Shown here: piece after piece, positions 8,966 to 18,798 of the stretch | Layout of the letters: every line of letters starts with the position of its first letter | Numbering within the stretch: the stretch's first letter is position 1 | Notes under the pieces: model-generated | What the model was told of the DNA's origin: nothing | Databases searched by the model: none | What the model saw: the letters and a program-made list of their open reading frames with translations, nothing else | From: Lactobacillus taiwanensis DSM 21401 | Lineage (GTDB): Bacteria > Bacillota > Bacilli > Lactobacillales > Lactobacillaceae | NCBI RefSeq assembly: GCF_001436695.1 | Contig: NZ_AYZG01000051.1 | Location: 374,387-438,386 of the forward strand | Direction: 5' to 3' | Length of the DNA: 64,000 bases | Made by a program: the position numbers and the translations under genes

Positions 8966-9006
8966 CATTAAAACAAGTCCTAGCCAAAAATCGGTTAGAA
9001 CTTGTT
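8966..9006 (-). terminator. Intrinsic terminator after the cysteine desulfurase gene
   Basis: Minus-strand AACAAGTTCTAACC pairs with GGCTAGGACTTGTT with few mismatches around a short loop, followed by TTTAAT. Confidence 0.8.
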
Positions 9007-9008
9007 AA

Positions 9009-10163
9009 TTACTTACTTAATCGTTGACACATGTTAACTAAATTTTCGGCAAAGCTCTTAATTTCATTCTCCGTATTAAATCTTCCAAAACTAACTCGAA
9101 TTGATTCAGCAATCCGAGGAGAATCTTCCCCATACATTGCTTCTAAAACATGAGAAGGAGTAAGAGAACCAGCTGTACATGCGGATCCTCCAGAAACTGC
9201 ATAACCATTTAAATCTAAATTAGTCAAAGCAGAATAAGTATTTACACCTTTTAACCATAGGTTCAAAACATGATGTGATACCTTCCCTTCAAGAGAACCA
9301 TTTACCTCATAATCAATTTGCTTTTGATCAAGTGCATCTAAAATTATTTTTTGAAATTTTTGATACTTTTCTTGAAGCTGCTTCTTATCCATCTCATTTA
9401 ATTCATGGGCAGCTACACCGAAACCAGCAATTCCTGGTACGTTTTCAGTTCCAGGACGCCGCTTTACTTCTTGTTCTCCGCCTAAAAGTAAATTACTTAC
9501 TTTCAATCCATCTTTTTCATAAAGGAAACCTAAAAATTTTGGTCCATTAACCTTGTGAGCTGATGTAGACAGTAAATCGATATTCATTTCTTTCACATCG
9601 ATTTCAATATTTCCAAACCCTTGCACATCATCAACATGAAAATAAGCGTTAGAGTCTTTTACTAATTCGCCAATTTCCTTTAGAGTCATAATAGAACCCA
9701 CTTCATTATTGACCGCCATAATTGAAACTAAAATTGCATCCGGTGTTAATTCTTTCTTTAAGTCATCTAAATTAATATGACCAGTCTTGTCTACATCAAG
9801 ATATACAATTTCATAGCCTTCTTTAGCTAATCGCTTCATTGGATTTAAAACGGAGGGATGCTCAATCTTAGTTGTAATAATCTTCTTTCCAATATTTTTT
9901 CTAGCACGTGCTGTTCCAAAAATAGCAGTATTATTACTTTCCGAACCACCACTAGTAAAAATTATTTCTTTATCTTGAGCATTAATTGTCTCCGCTAATT
10001 CATGACGTGCTGTCTCAACTACTTGGCGTGCTTTACGTCCAAATGCATGTTGACTAGAAGCATTTCCAAAATCATTAGTCATTTCGCTACTAATAGTTTC
10101 AATAACCTTGGGATCCATCGGAGTAGTAGCCGCATTATCTAAATATATATTTTTTCTAGTCAT
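9009..10163 (-). CDS. Cysteine desulfurase (NifS/IscS family), mnmA-linked
   Basis: A 384-residue PLP enzyme that converts cysteine to alanine and passes on a persulfide. The PLP lysine is Lys204 in TSAHK (200-204). The catalytic Cys329 lies in GGSACTAGS, within the mobile loop of class I desulfurases. Ligand motifs SGGSESNN (71-78) and EHPSV (101-105) are present. In Firmicutes the copy next to mnmA serves as its sulfur donor, sometimes named IscS or YrvO, and the position here agrees. The second desulfurase of this window (43383-44537) sits next to thiI. It is flanked by terminators on both sides, so it is likely a single-gene transcript. Confidence 0.94.
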   Translation of the reverse strand: MTRKNIYLDNAATTPMDPKVIETISSEMTNDFGNASSQHAFGRKARQVVETARHELAETINAQDKEIIFTSGGSESNNTAIFGTARARKNIGKKIITTKIEHPSVLNPMKRLAKEGYEIVYLDVDKTGHINLDDLKKELTPDAILVSIMAVNNEVGSIMTLKEIGELVKDSNAYFHVDDVQGFGNIEIDVKEMNIDLLSTSAHKVNGPKFLGFLYEKDGLKVSNLLLGGEQEVKRRPGTENVPGIAGFGVAAHELNEMDKKQLQEKYQKFQKIILDALDQKQIDYEVNGSLEGKVSHHVLNLWLKGVNTYSALTNLDLNGYAVSGGSACTAGSLTPSHVLEAMYGEDSPRIAESIRVSFGRFNTENEIKSFAENLVNMCQRLSK

Positions 10164-10214
10164 CTTATATCTTTTACCTTTCTTACATTTTGGAAGTGAC
10201 CACTATATTCTAAC

Positions 10215-10251
10215 ATAAAAAATAGACTAAGTTCATCTGAACCTAGTCTAT
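10215..10251 (-). terminator. Intrinsic terminator after mtnN
   Basis: Minus-strand ATAGACTAGGTTC pairs with GAACTTAGTCTAT around a four-base loop, followed by T6 at 10221-10216. It separates the ileS-to-mtnN genes from the desulfurase. Confidence 0.88.
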
Positions 10252-10259
10252 CCTCACTT

Positions 10260-10961
10260 TTAATCTAAAACTGTTTCTTCAAGATAAGATGAAATTACAG
10301 TAGCTGCTTTAGCGCCAACTTCTTTGACAAATTTATCAAAGTCATTGTCAGCATTAGAATCACCATTGTCTGAAATAGCACGAATCGCAACTAAAGGAGT
10401 ATTAAAGTGTCTAGCAACTTGCGCAAAGGCTGCACCTTCCATTTCTACTCCAAGTGCATCAGAAAAGTTCTTTTTGATCTCATCTTTTTGTGCTTCAGAA
10501 GCTACAAAGCTATCACCAGTTACAATTAAACCTTCTTTAAAAGGAATATTATGTTCTTTTAAATACGATGCAAATTTACTACGAAATGCATTATTTAGTA
10601 AATATCCCGCAGGCTCCTGTGGAATTTGACCTTCAACATAATTACCAGCACTAGTATTATGAGCATCATAATACATAAATTTATCCGGTAAAATTAGATC
10701 TTTTCTTTTTACATCTTCTTGCAATGAACCAGCAGAGCCAGTCATAAAAATTACATCAATTTTTTCTTTAGTCAACAAGCTAGTCAAATTCATAGCTGCA
10801 TTAACCTTACCAATTCCACTTAAACCAAGATAAATATCATTTCCATTTACTGAAAAGTGATCAAATTCGGTTGTGCCAAATCTTTCCTTAGTTTCGGACT
10901 TAAAGTGCTTTTTGTAAAATTCTGCTTCTTCAAACATTGGGACAATAATTGCAATTTTCAT
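10260..10961 (-). CDS. mtnN: 5'-methylthioadenosine/S-adenosylhomocysteine nucleosidase
   Basis: 233 residues. Cleaves adenine from methylthioadenosine and S-adenosylhomocysteine, recycling methyl-donor by-products and yielding S-ribosylhomocysteine, the LuxS substrate. Visible family features: N-terminal MKIAIIVPMFEEAEF with the catalytic Glu12, the GxGKVNAA segment (LSGIGKVNAAMN, near 50), VEMEGAAFAQVA and the catalytic Asp in ISDNGD near 197. Last gene of the run ileS, cold-shock-like, nudF, small membrane protein, mtnN, closed by a terminator. Confidence 0.95.
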   Translation of the reverse strand: MKIAIIVPMFEEAEFYKKHFKSETKERFGTTEFDHFSVNGNDIYLGLSGIGKVNAAMNLTSLLTKEKIDVIFMTGSAGSLQEDVKRKDLILPDKFMYYDAHNTSAGNYVEGQIPQEPAGYLLNNAFRSKFASYLKEHNIPFKEGLIVTGDSFVASEAQKDEIKKNFSDALGVEMEGAAFAQVARHFNTPLVAIRAISDNGDSNADNDFDKFVKEVGAKAATVISSYLEETVLD

Positions 10962-10975
10962 TCTTTACCTCAAAT

Positions 10976-11257
10976 CTACAGTTTAAATAAAGCGAACAAA
11001 ACTATAATTAAAAAAACAACAACAATTAAAATTGCATAATTCAATCGTTTTTTTAAACGATTGATTTTGCTTTCACGCTCTTCTTTTAAAGAAAAATTTT
11101 CTCTTGATTCAAATTTTTGAGAATCTTGAGTTTCTGTTTTTTGATCAGCTGTATCAATCGACGGGTCAATCTTTTTCTGACGTTTAAATCTATCAAAAAC
11201 ACTTTTTAATTTTTCTTTTTGTTGTTTTTTACGATAATCTGCTCGTTTCTCAGTCAT
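10976..11257 (-). CDS. Small membrane-anchored protein of unknown function
   Basis: 93 residues. The first 70 are highly charged and Lys/Glu/Gln rich, probably helical or disordered. Residues about 72-92 (LNYAILIVVVFLIIVLFALF) form one hydrophobic segment ending almost at the C-terminus, as in a tail-anchored protein with its bulk in the cytosol. The start overlaps the end of nudF by eight bases, and mtnN follows after 14 bases, so it is an operon member. I recognise no named family. The sequence is too low in complexity to suggest a function. Confidence 0.75.
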   Translation of the reverse strand: MTEKRADYRKKQQKEKLKSVFDRFKRQKKIDPSIDTADQKTETQDSQKFESRENFSLKEERESKINRLKKRLNYAILIVVVFLIIVLFALFKL

Positions 11258-11813
11258 TACTTTGGTTTCCTGTTAAAATCATATTTTCCCAAAATGTAAT
11301 TGCCATTACAGTTTTGGCATCCATAATTTCTCCTGAAGCAATTAACTGTTTCAATTCAGGTAGACTGTACCATTCTTGAGTTAGAAATTCATCTTCGTCA
11401 AGGGGACGTTTATTTTCGATCTTTGACAAAGTATCACAATAGAATAAATGAATTTTCTCATCACAAAAACCAACGGAAGTATAAAATTCACTTATCTTTT
11501 CCCAATAGTCTGCCTTGTAGCCGCCTTCTTCATTTAGCTCTCTTTTCATCGCATCAAGAGCAGACGCATCTGTTTCATCAATTAACCCCGCAGGAATTTC
11601 CAAAGTTAATTGCTTAATAGGTTCGCGCCATTGCTTTACAAGCAGCATCTTTTTATCATTATTAATTGCAATTGCTGCACTAGCATCAGGATGCTTAACG
11701 ATCTCACGAGTAGCTGTTTTTCCATTGGGTAAGCTTATTGTTTCAACATTTAAGTCGATTAGCTTACCTTCAAAAATAGGCTTATTTGAGATTTCAGTTT
11801 CTCTCAGATTCAC
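11250..11813 (-). CDS. nudF: ADP-ribose pyrophosphatase (Nudix hydrolase)
   Basis: 187 residues, close to the NudF family length. ADP-ribose is hydrolysed to AMP and ribose 5-phosphate. The N-terminal NVETISLPNGKTATREIVKHP region and AAIAINNDKKMLLVKQWREP (about 46-66) are typical of the ADPRase subgroup. The Nudix box reads GLIDETDASALDAMKRELNEEGG (76-98). Its catalytic RExxEE part (91-96) is intact, but the box has one extra residue and Asp in place of the first Glu, as seen in some lactobacillus members. The start lies 13 bases after the cold-shock-like gene, and the stop overlaps the next gene by eight bases. Confidence 0.9.
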   Translation of the reverse strand: MNLRETEISNKPIFEGKLIDLNVETISLPNGKTATREIVKHPDASAAIAINNDKKMLLVKQWREPIKQLTLEIPAGLIDETDASALDAMKRELNEEGGYKADYWEKISEFYTSVGFCDEKIHLFYCDTLSKIENKRPLDEDEFLTQEWYSLPELKQLIASGEIMDAKTVMAITFWENMILTGNQSND

Positions 11814-11826
11814 TTAATTTCTCCTT

Positions 11827-12036
11827 TTAGTCATGATCAACATAAACATTGATACATTGTAGACCCTTTTTTCCTTGTGCTAATTGATAATGAACTCTTT
11901 GGCCTACATTTAATTTTTTATAGCCTTCTTCTTTAATAGACTTATAAAAAACAAAGTAAGCTGAGTGAGTTAGATCATCTTCAATAAATCCATACGCAGA
12001 ATTTGGATCAAATTGCTTTACAGTACCTTTACGCAT
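11827..12036 (-). CDS. Divergent cold-shock-domain protein
   Basis: 69 residues, the size of a single CspA-type OB fold. [21 protein letters not shown] aligns with the cold-shock start (GTVKWFNxxKGYGFI), and YFVFYKSI occupies the place of RNP2 (VFVHFSAI). The usual Lys-Gly before YGFI is replaced by Ser-Ala, and the His of RNP2 by Tyr, so binding to single-stranded nucleic acid is plausible but may be altered. Its ATG overlaps the ileS stop codon in TAATG, so it is translationally coupled to ileS and shares its T-box. No cold-shock leader of its own is visible. Confidence 0.8.
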   Translation of the reverse strand: MRKGTVKQFDPNSAYGFIEDDLTHSAYFVFYKSIKEEGYKKLNVGQRVHYQLAQGKKGLQCINVYVDHD

Positions 12037-14837
12037 TATTTCTCTAAGCCTTCTTTTTCTACTTCAGGGAAGTTTTCAGCAACGATAGCGGCACAACGCG
12101 CACATAATTCTGGGAAGCGTGAGTCACTGCCAACATCAGTGGTAGTACGACGACATCTTGGACAAACTTCTCCATCAGCATGTTCTACCACGATTGAAGC
12201 AGTTGGTAGTTTTTTAGCATTTTCAGGTGCTTCATCATCACTAACTGTCAAATCAGAAACAATTAAGATTTGTCTGATATTGGCATTTAATTTATCAAGC
12301 AAAGCTTTTGTTTCTTCAGTTGGGTAAAGAGTAACATGTGCTTCAAATGACTTACCAATTACTTTAGCATTACGTGCTTCTTCAAGAGCCTTCAAAACAT
12401 CTGAACGAACTTTCATGAAAGCATCCCAGTTTGCCAAAACTTCTTCTTCATTAGCAAAATGATCTACTTCAGGCATATTAGCAAGTTGAACATAGTCTTC
12501 TGGTTCTTTTAGGTAACCCCAAACTTCTTCCATAGTATGTGGAAGAATTGGTGTCATTAACTTAGTTAACTTAACCAAGACATCATAAATTACTGTTTGC
12601 ATTGAGCGACGGCTTTCACTGTCTTCTGGATCAATATAAAGAACATCCTTAGCAAAATCTAAATAGAAGGCAGATAAGTCATTAGAAATGAAGCTGAATA
12701 CTTTCTTATAAACACTAGTGAAATCAAATTTATTGTATGCTTCAATTGCTTCTTTAATCAAGCGATTCAACTTAATTTCCATGTATTGATCTACACCAGA
12801 CATATCGGGATAAGCAATTGAATTTTGTTTAGGATTAAAATCTGAAGTATTAGCAAGCATAAAGCGCATAGTATTTCTGATCTTACGGTAACTTTCAGCA
12901 GATTGACGTAAAATATCTTGAGAAACAGCTACATCAGAAGTAGTATCTGCTCCAGCAACCCATAAACGAATAATCTCTGCACCCATTTGCTTGATGACAT
13001 CATTAGGTGAAATTACATTACCTAATGACTTAGACATTTTATGTCCCTTATCATCTAACACAAATCCCTGTGATAAAACTTGTTTATAAGGAGCTTTTCC
13101 AGTAACCGCAACAGAAGTAATTAAACTTGAGTTGAACCAACCACGATACTGATCACTACCTTCAAGATATAAATCAGCTGGGAAACCTAGGCCATCACGT
13201 TCTTGCATAACACCAGCCCATGAAGAACCAGAGTCAAACCAAACATCTAGAATATCAGTTTCTTTTCTAAATTTACCGTTTGGTGAGTGTTCTGACTTAA
13301 AGCCTTCAGGAAGTAATTCTTCAGCAGTATGAGTATACCAAGCATTAGATCCTTCTTTTTCAAAGATTTGAGCAACATGTTCAATCGTTTCTGGAGTAAC
13401 AATTGGCGTATCATCTTCAGCATAGAAAATTGGAAGTGGTACTCCCCAGGCACGTTGACGAGAAATTACCCAGTCGCCACGATCTCTAATCATGTTGTAA
13501 AGACGAGTTTTACCCCATGAAGGAATGAAATCTGCTTTCTCAATTTCTGCTAAAATTTGATCTCTAAACTTATCAATCGAAGCAAACCATTGAGTAGTTG
13601 CACGGTAAATTACTGGCTTCTTAGTACGCCAATCATGTGGATATGAGTGAGTAAAGAAGTCAAGCTTCAAGAGTGCACCTGCTTTTTCAAGCTTTTCAGC
13701 AACTACTTTATTAGCATCATCATAGAACATACCAACTAATTCTGGATCTGGAACTTCTTTAGTAAATCTACCTTGAGCATCCATTGGACTAAATACTGGC
13801 ACTCCATAACGACGACCAACATTGTAGTCATCCTCACCAAAACCAGTAGCGTTGTGAACTAAACCAGTACCATCATCATCAGTTACGTAAGTGTCGTTCA
13901 TAACTAGACCATATTCACCTAAGCCATTTTTACCATAAAGAGGATGCAGATAAGTCATACGATCAAAATCAGTACCTTTAAGAGTCTTAAGAACTTTATA
14001 GTCTTCCCAGCCCAAATCCTCTGCGACAGCTGACAACCGGTCACTACCGATTACATACTTTTTACCATTAACTTCAACTACTGAATAGTCAAATTTAGGG
14101 TTAACAGTAATACCTACGTTACTTGGAATAGTCCAAGGAGTAGTAGTCCAAATTACTAATGAGGTATCTGAATCTAAAATTCCTTTTCCATCTTTAATTG
14201 GGAAAGCAACATAAATTCTTGGAGATTTAATGTCGTGATATTCAACTTCGGCTTCTGCTAAAGTTGATTCACTAGACCATGACCAGTAAACTGGTTTCTT
14301 ACCCTTATAAATGTAACCCTTTTTAAACATTTCACCAAAGACTCTAATTTCTTCAGCTTCAAATTTAGGTTGTAAAGTAACGTATGGGTGATCCCAATCT
14401 GCCATTACACCCAAGCGCTTAAAGTCGGCCATTTGTTTTTGAACTTGCTCTTCTGCAAATTGACGGCAAAGCTCTCTATACTTTGCACGATCCATTGTCT
14501 TACGGTCCACACCCTTTTTAGCTAATTGTTGTTCAACAGGAAGTCCGTGTGTATCCCAACCAGGAACATAAGGAGCATAATAACCATTCATATTCTTAAA
14601 ACGAACAATGATGTCCTTAGAGATCTTATTTAATGAATGCCCCATATGAATATTACCATTAGCAAATGGAGGACCATCATGAAGATCAAAACGAGGTTTA
14701 CCCTCATTAAGCTTTAATCTTTGTTCATATAATTTATTTTCTTCCCATTCTTTTTGCCATTGAGCTTCACGCACTGGAAGATTACCGCGCATTTTAAATT
14801 TAGTCTTGCCCAAATTTAATGTATCTTTAACTCTCAT
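12036..14837 (-). CDS. ileS: Isoleucyl-tRNA synthetase
   Basis: 933 residues, the bacterial class I enzyme charging tRNA-Ile. The HIGH signature is HMGH at 64-67, within [18 protein letters not shown]. The second signature is KMSKS in [14 protein letters not shown]. The CP1 editing domain lies between them. The C-terminal zinc ribbon CPRC...CARC is present, marking the bacterial (mupirocin-sensitive) subtype. It is preceded by a T-box leader whose candidate specifier is ATC, matching isoleucine. Followed without a gap by a cold-shock-like gene. Confidence 0.98.
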   Translation of the reverse strand: MRVKDTLNLGKTKFKMRGNLPVREAQWQKEWEENKLYEQRLKLNEGKPRFDLHDGPPFANGNIHMGHSLNKISKDIIVRFKNMNGYYAPYVPGWDTHGLPVEQQLAKKGVDRKTMDRAKYRELCRQFAEEQVQKQMADFKRLGVMADWDHPYVTLQPKFEAEEIRVFGEMFKKGYIYKGKKPVYWSWSSESTLAEAEVEYHDIKSPRIYVAFPIKDGKGILDSDTSLVIWTTTPWTIPSNVGITVNPKFDYSVVEVNGKKYVIGSDRLSAVAEDLGWEDYKVLKTLKGTDFDRMTYLHPLYGKNGLGEYGLVMNDTYVTDDDGTGLVHNATGFGEDDYNVGRRYGVPVFSPMDAQGRFTKEVPDPELVGMFYDDANKVVAEKLEKAGALLKLDFFTHSYPHDWRTKKPVIYRATTQWFASIDKFRDQILAEIEKADFIPSWGKTRLYNMIRDRGDWVISRQRAWGVPLPIFYAEDDTPIVTPETIEHVAQIFEKEGSNAWYTHTAEELLPEGFKSEHSPNGKFRKETDILDVWFDSGSSWAGVMQERDGLGFPADLYLEGSDQYRGWFNSSLITSVAVTGKAPYKQVLSQGFVLDDKGHKMSKSLGNVISPNDVIKQMGAEIIRLWVAGADTTSDVAVSQDILRQSAESYRKIRNTMRFMLANTSDFNPKQNSIAYPDMSGVDQYMEIKLNRLIKEAIEAYNKFDFTSVYKKVFSFISNDLSAFYLDFAKDVLYIDPEDSESRRSMQTVIYDVLVKLTKLMTPILPHTMEEVWGYLKEPEDYVQLANMPEVDHFANEEEVLANWDAFMKVRSDVLKALEEARNAKVIGKSFEAHVTLYPTEETKALLDKLNANIRQILIVSDLTVSDDEAPENAKKLPTASIVVEHADGEVCPRCRRTTTDVGSDSRFPELCARCAAIVAENFPEVEKEGLEK

Positions 14838-14855
14838 AAAAAATCCTTTCTTAAT

Positions 14856-15060
14856 AAAAAAGCCTCATCCTAATAGGACGAAGCTTATCGTGGTACCACC
14901 TAAATTGAACAGAATACAACTATTCCATTCCACTTGTTTCCTGTGTATCGTACAGATAAACGTTTAAGTCAATTGGCAGCTGATTAACTTTTGACAGTTG
15001 TTAGTCTTTCACCATCACTAACTCGCTAAATCGTCTACTTGTTGGTACTGTCGACTTAAA
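14856..15060 (-). promoter_or_regulatory. Isoleucine T-box leader of ileS
   Basis: The conserved T-box AGGTGGTACCACG is at 14901-14889, followed by a terminator hairpin (AAGCTTCGTCCT / AGGATGAGGCTT) and T6 ending near 14858. Stem I is closed by TTTAAGTC (15060-15053) with GACTTAAA further on, and contains AGCGAG and GGTGAAAG elements. A candidate specifier ATC followed by a purine is at 14984-14982, matching isoleucine. Uncharged tRNA-Ile would stabilise the antiterminator and raise ileS expression. I cannot place a strong promoter; it must lie in the end of divIVA, or transcription reads through from the cell division cluster. Confidence 0.93.
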
Positions 15061-15061
15061 T

Positions 15062-15853
15062 TTAATTATCTTTTAAATCATCCGGGAAAATAATCACTGG
15101 TCCATCACGCCGCTCAGTATTTTCTTCTGTAGCCTGCATGCTTTCTTTAACTGGACTATCTCCAGCTAAAACCTCAGGATTATCTTCCGTTTCTTGAACA
15201 GAGTTTACTTCATTTATTGCATTATTGTCAACCTCTGTATTAGATAGCTTATCATTTTCTTCAGTTGGTACTTCATTAGTCATCGGACCATCAGGAATTG
15301 GTTCATCTTCTAAAGGCTGTGAACCATCGGCTGGATACAAACGTGAGCGACCATAATACTTATCTAAGTAGTATTGCCAATCAGAATCACTCAATTCCTT
15401 TATTTGATCCTTGAGCATTCCTTGAATAGCTTCTCGGAAGTCTTCAACTTTAGCCTTAAGCAAATCATAATCTTTGTTTAAAGTATCATATTGCTTTTGA
15501 AGTTCAGCTTTCTTATTTTCGCCTTTATCTTGAGCCTTTTGAATTATCTCAGCAGCATCTTGATTAGCCTTTTGAATAATTTCTTTAGACTCTTTATTAG
15601 TTCTCTTTTTAATTTCTTCAGCATTCTCTTGTGCTGAAATTAGAGATTCATTAATTGAATCCTTAACCTTTTCGTATTTTTCTACTTTTTTCTTTAATTC
15701 AACATTTTCATTTTTTAAATCGACAATTTGATCTAATGCATCCCCATATGCATCAACAATTCGATCTAAAAAACTATCTACCTGTTTGGAATCATACCCC
15801 CGAAGTTTTGTTGAAAACTCCTTGTTATGGATATCCATTGGCGTTAATGTCAT
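15062..15853 (-). CDS. divIVA: Cell division protein DivIVA
   Basis: 263 residues. The N-terminal lipid-binding domain (MTLTPMDIHNKEFSTKLRGYDSKQVDSFLDRIV) recognises curved membrane at poles and septa. A long coiled coil follows to about residue 150, then an acidic, low-complexity tail rich in Glu, Asp, Asn and Pro to the end (about 170-263). The tail is longer than in B. subtilis DivIVA (164 residues). Last gene of the dcw cluster, five bases after ylmH and directly before the ileS T-box. Confidence 0.95.
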   Translation of the reverse strand: MTLTPMDIHNKEFSTKLRGYDSKQVDSFLDRIVDAYGDALDQIVDLKNENVELKKKVEKYEKVKDSINESLISAQENAEEIKKRTNKESKEIIQKANQDAAEIIQKAQDKGENKKAELQKQYDTLNKDYDLLKAKVEDFREAIQGMLKDQIKELSDSDWQYYLDKYYGRSRLYPADGSQPLEDEPIPDGPMTNEVPTEENDKLSNTEVDNNAINEVNSVQETEDNPEVLAGDSPVKESMQATEENTERRDGPVIIFPDDLKDN

Positions 15854-15857
15854 ATTA

Positions 15858-16655
15858 TCACCTTTTCTTTGCTTGCCATACCTTTATTTCAAGTCGTTTC
15901 TTACCTTTCTTCGTAGTAGTAAGATTGAGAATTTCATATCTACCGTAATGGCGAATACTTAGCATATCCTGTACAGAAACAATTATATTAGATTGCGCTA
16001 CAATATGCCAATTTAATTTAACTTCTCCATCTTCAATAATTTTCTTAACTTGACTCCTACTTAGATTGGTAATTGAACTCACAATTGCATCTAAACGAAG
16101 TGAAATAGATACAGCACTCATTTCCGTACTATCATCTTCTTGAACTAATACTTTTGATAAAGGTAATTCCTTCAATTTTATTTTTGTTCTACCAACGCGA
16201 TCAATCTGTTCAATAAAGTAATCGACTAATTCACCCTTAACTAAAAATTGCCAATTTTCATTTTCATCATTGATAATATCACCAAAAGTATCTAATTCAA
16301 TTCCTAAATGTGTCAAAACACCTAGAATCTGACTATGTGTAAGTTTCGACCATTTTTTCGGATATTCAACTTCTAAAAGTGAGATCTTAAAATCAGTTTG
16401 TTCGTATCCCTTATCCCAATCACAAAGCAACATTCTCTTTTTCTCGGCATTAGAATATCCTCCAAAACTGTACAACTGCGCATAGCCACCAACAATTTCT
16501 TGAAAAATATATTGTTCTCTAGGATTTAAGAAATCTGTTAAGATAGATTCATTTTTAAATAAAAACTGATTAAAAAGACCGACGAAATAATCTACCGTCG
16601 GTCTTTCACTTTCATCAAAATGTTGATAAAAACTACTAGCTTGTCTTTTTTCCAT
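15858..16655 (-). CDS. ylmH: S4-domain RNA-binding protein YlmH
   Basis: 265 residues of the YlmH/photosystem II S4 family. The C-terminal S4 domain is visible in LRLDAIVSSITNLSRSQVKKIIEDGEVKLNW (about 185-215). The N-terminal two thirds form the family-specific domain with the conserved FVG...LE region. Homologues act in ribosome-associated quality control, binding 50S with peptidyl-tRNA; older work links them to division because of this gene position. One base separates it from ylmG, five from divIVA. Confidence 0.92.
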   Translation of the reverse strand: MEKRQASSFYQHFDESERPTVDYFVGLFNQFLFKNESILTDFLNPREQYIFQEIVGGYAQLYSFGGYSNAEKKRMLLCDWDKGYEQTDFKISLLEVEYPKKWSKLTHSQILGVLTHLGIELDTFGDIINDENENWQFLVKGELVDYFIEQIDRVGRTKIKLKELPLSKVLVQEDDSTEMSAVSISLRLDAIVSSITNLSRSQVKKIIEDGEVKLNWHIVAQSNIIVSVQDMLSIRHYGRYEILNLTTTKKGKKRLEIKVWQAKKR

Positions 16656-16656
16656 T

Positions 16657-16953
16657 TTACCTAATAAATGCGTACCTAATTATATTTGCTATCCAATAAA
16701 GGACATAATTATTTACAAAATAAATTACTAATAAGGCTACCACAGGGGCAAAAGAAATTCCCGCAATTGGCGGAATAAAACGCTCAAATATTTCTAAATA
16801 TGGTTCAACAATTTTCCTTAATATCTGTCCCACTTTAGTTACAAGCAACCTTGGAATCCAAGTTAGCAAAGTATAAATTACAATCAGAAAGCTATAGATA
16901 TTCAGCAAATCAGAAATAATACGTAATATCCAGCCTACAATTGAAAATATCAT
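16657..16953 (-). CDS. ylmG: YggT family membrane protein YlmG
   Basis: 98 residues with two hydrophobic segments (about 1-30 and 68-92) either side of the family signature SFLIVIYTLLTWIPRLL. The family is linked genetically to division-site or membrane-protein insertion functions; no enzymatic role is known. Its ATG overlaps the sepF stop codon (TAATG at 16953), so the two are translationally coupled within the dcw operon. Confidence 0.9.
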   Translation of the reverse strand: MIFSIVGWILRIISDLLNIYSFLIVIYTLLTWIPRLLVTKVGQILRKIVEPYLEIFERFIPPIAGISFAPVVALLVIYFVNNYVLYWIANIIRYAFIR

Positions 16954-17387
16954 TAATCCATTTTATCTTTCTTTTCAACTAATTCGGCAATTTTACCGTC
17001 AGTTTCAAATTTTGGTGGAGTTGCTAAGAAAATTTTGTCACCTACACGTTGAATTTCACCGTTTAAAGCATACACTGTACCAGTAATGAAATCAACAATT
17101 CTCCGTGCTTGTTCATCATCCATACGAGCAAAATTAATAATAACAGCTTTGTTATTTAGAAGATTTTGAGCTACTTCTTTTGCATCGGAATATACACGAG
17201 GTTCATATAAAACAATTTTACTAGTAGCGCCAACACCGGAATTAATAGAAACAACATTTGCTCTTCTTTCATTCTTTTGAGGCTGAGGAACTTCTTCTTG
17301 TTGTTCATCTACTTCAGTATATGGTGCTTCATTCATTTCATCATCTTCAGCAATACCAAAAAATCTGCCTAATTTATCAAAAGCCAT
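16953..17387 (-). CDS. sepF: Cell division protein SepF
   Basis: 144 residues. SepF binds the FtsZ tail and membrane, and shapes the Z-ring in Gram-positives. An N-terminal amphipathic segment (MAFDKLGRFFGI) acts as the membrane anchor. An acidic linker is followed by the core DUF552 domain from about 55 (KIVLYEPRVYSDAKEVAQNLLNNKAVIIN) to 135. It lies 18 bases after ftsZ, as in most Firmicutes dcw clusters, and replaces some FtsA functions. Confidence 0.95.
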   Translation of the reverse strand: MAFDKLGRFFGIAEDDEMNEAPYTEVDEQQEEVPQPQKNERRANVVSINSGVGATSKIVLYEPRVYSDAKEVAQNLLNNKAVIINFARMDDEQARRIVDFITGTVYALNGEIQRVGDKIFLATPPKFETDGKIAELVEKKDKMD

Positions 17388-17405
17388 AACTTTTCCTCCA
17401 AAATA

Positions 17406-18779
17406 CTAATCCTGACGACGATGTTTGAAGAATGGAATATCATTATCTGACTCATCATCTACACTAGTTTCAATTTGAGAGATACTAGTGGAGTCGTCTG
17501 AATTAAATGAATCAAATTCATCGTCATCTTTTTTTTCATTCTCTACAGGCTGTGGACGCTTGTTCTCTTTTCTATCTTGCTTCCAAACGCTTGTTGGGTC
17601 AAGTAAAGTATCTTGAGAATCTTTCTTTTCTGATTTTACTTCAGGAGTTGGTTGTACAGGAGATTCCTTTACAGCACTATCCTCAGTCTCGACTTCTGAA
17701 GATTCTGAGACTGAAGTGGGTTCGTTAGCTACCACATCTGCTTCTTTCTTAACAGGTTCAGGAGTAGTAACTTCTTGACGTGTTGGACGACGCATAGGTT
17801 GTCTTGAAGCTTCTTCTTCAGCCTTTGAATCAATTCCAGTTGCAATAACAGTAACAACCACTTCATCGCCTAAATTAGCATTAATTGATGTACCAAAGAT
17901 AATGTTTACTCCGTCACCAGCAGCTTTTGAAACAATATCAGAAGCATCTTGAGCTTCAAATAAAGTTAAATCTGGTCCACCAGTAATATTAAGTAATACT
18001 TGCTTTGCTCCATCAATTGATACTTCAAGCAATGGGGAAGAAATAGCTAATTTTGTAGCTTCAACAGTTCTATTTTCACCACTTGCACGACCAATTCCCA
18101 TTAAAGCTGCGCCTTGATTTTCCATAACTGTCTTAACGTCCGCAAAGTCAAGGTTCACGTAGTCAGTTGAAGTGATCAAATCAGAAATACCTTGAACACC
18201 TTGACGAAGTACATTATCAGCTTCCTTAAAGGCATCCATCATTGGAGTCTTCTTATCAACCATCTCTAACAAACGGTTATTGGCAATAATAACTAAAGTA
18301 TCAACGTATTGCTTTAATTGAGCAATTCCTTCTGCTGCATTCTTTGACCGTTTCGGACCTTCAAAAGTAAAAGGACGAGTAACTACTCCAACAGTTAATG
18401 CACCAGTTTCACGAGCAATTTTAGCAATTACAGGAGCAGCACCAGTACCAGTACCACCACCCATTCCTGCAGTGATAAAGATCATATCTGCGCCTTTTAA
18501 TGAGTCTTCAATTGTTTGTTGACTCTCTTCAGCCGCCTTTTGACCAACTTCAGGATGAGAGCCTGCCCCTAATCCACGAGTAAGTTTTGGTCCAAGTTGA
18601 ATCTTGTTTTCAGCTTTATTACTATTAAGAGCTTGCACGTCAGTATTAGCAGCAATAAAGGAAACGCCTTGTACTCCTTCATCAATCATTCGATTAACGG
18701 CATTACCACCGGCACCACCAACACCGATTACTTTAATGACTGCATTCTTGTTGTCATCAGAATCGAAAGTAAAATCCAT
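17406..18779 (-). CDS. ftsZ: Cell division protein FtsZ
   Basis: 457-residue tubulin-like GTPase that forms the Z-ring. The nucleotide-binding glycine motif GGGTGTG is at 107-113, with [11 protein letters not shown] near 19-29 and the T7 loop NLDFADV near 207. The polymerisation domain ends about residue 320. A long acidic linker follows (about 320-445), then the conserved C-terminal peptide [11 protein letters not shown], which contacts FtsA, SepF and EzrA. The linker is longer than in B. subtilis (382 residues in all). 19 bases after ftsA. Confidence 0.98.
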   Translation of the reverse strand: MDFTFDSDDNKNAVIKVIGVGGAGGNAVNRMIDEGVQGVSFIAANTDVQALNSNKAENKIQLGPKLTRGLGAGSHPEVGQKAAEESQQTIEDSLKGADMIFITAGMGGGTGTGAAPVIAKIARETGALTVGVVTRPFTFEGPKRSKNAAEGIAQLKQYVDTLVIIANNRLLEMVDKKTPMMDAFKEADNVLRQGVQGISDLITSTDYVNLDFADVKTVMENQGAALMGIGRASGENRTVEATKLAISSPLLEVSIDGAKQVLLNITGGPDLTLFEAQDASDIVSKAAGDGVNIIFGTSINANLGDEVVVTVIATGIDSKAEEEASRQPMRRPTRQEVTTPEPVKKEADVVANEPTSVSESSEVETEDSAVKESPVQPTPEVKSEKKDSQDTLLDPTSVWKQDRKENKRPQPVENEKKDDDEFDSFNSDDSTSISQIETSVDDESDNDIPFFKHRRQD

Positions 18780-18798
18780 TTACTAAACCACCTTATTA

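Noticed and set aside
8941-8970. TATAAT-like box with ATCATT repeats on the minus strand before the DUF1831 promoter
   Set aside because: No suitable -35; the TTGACA-based promoter at 8940-8912 is better placed.
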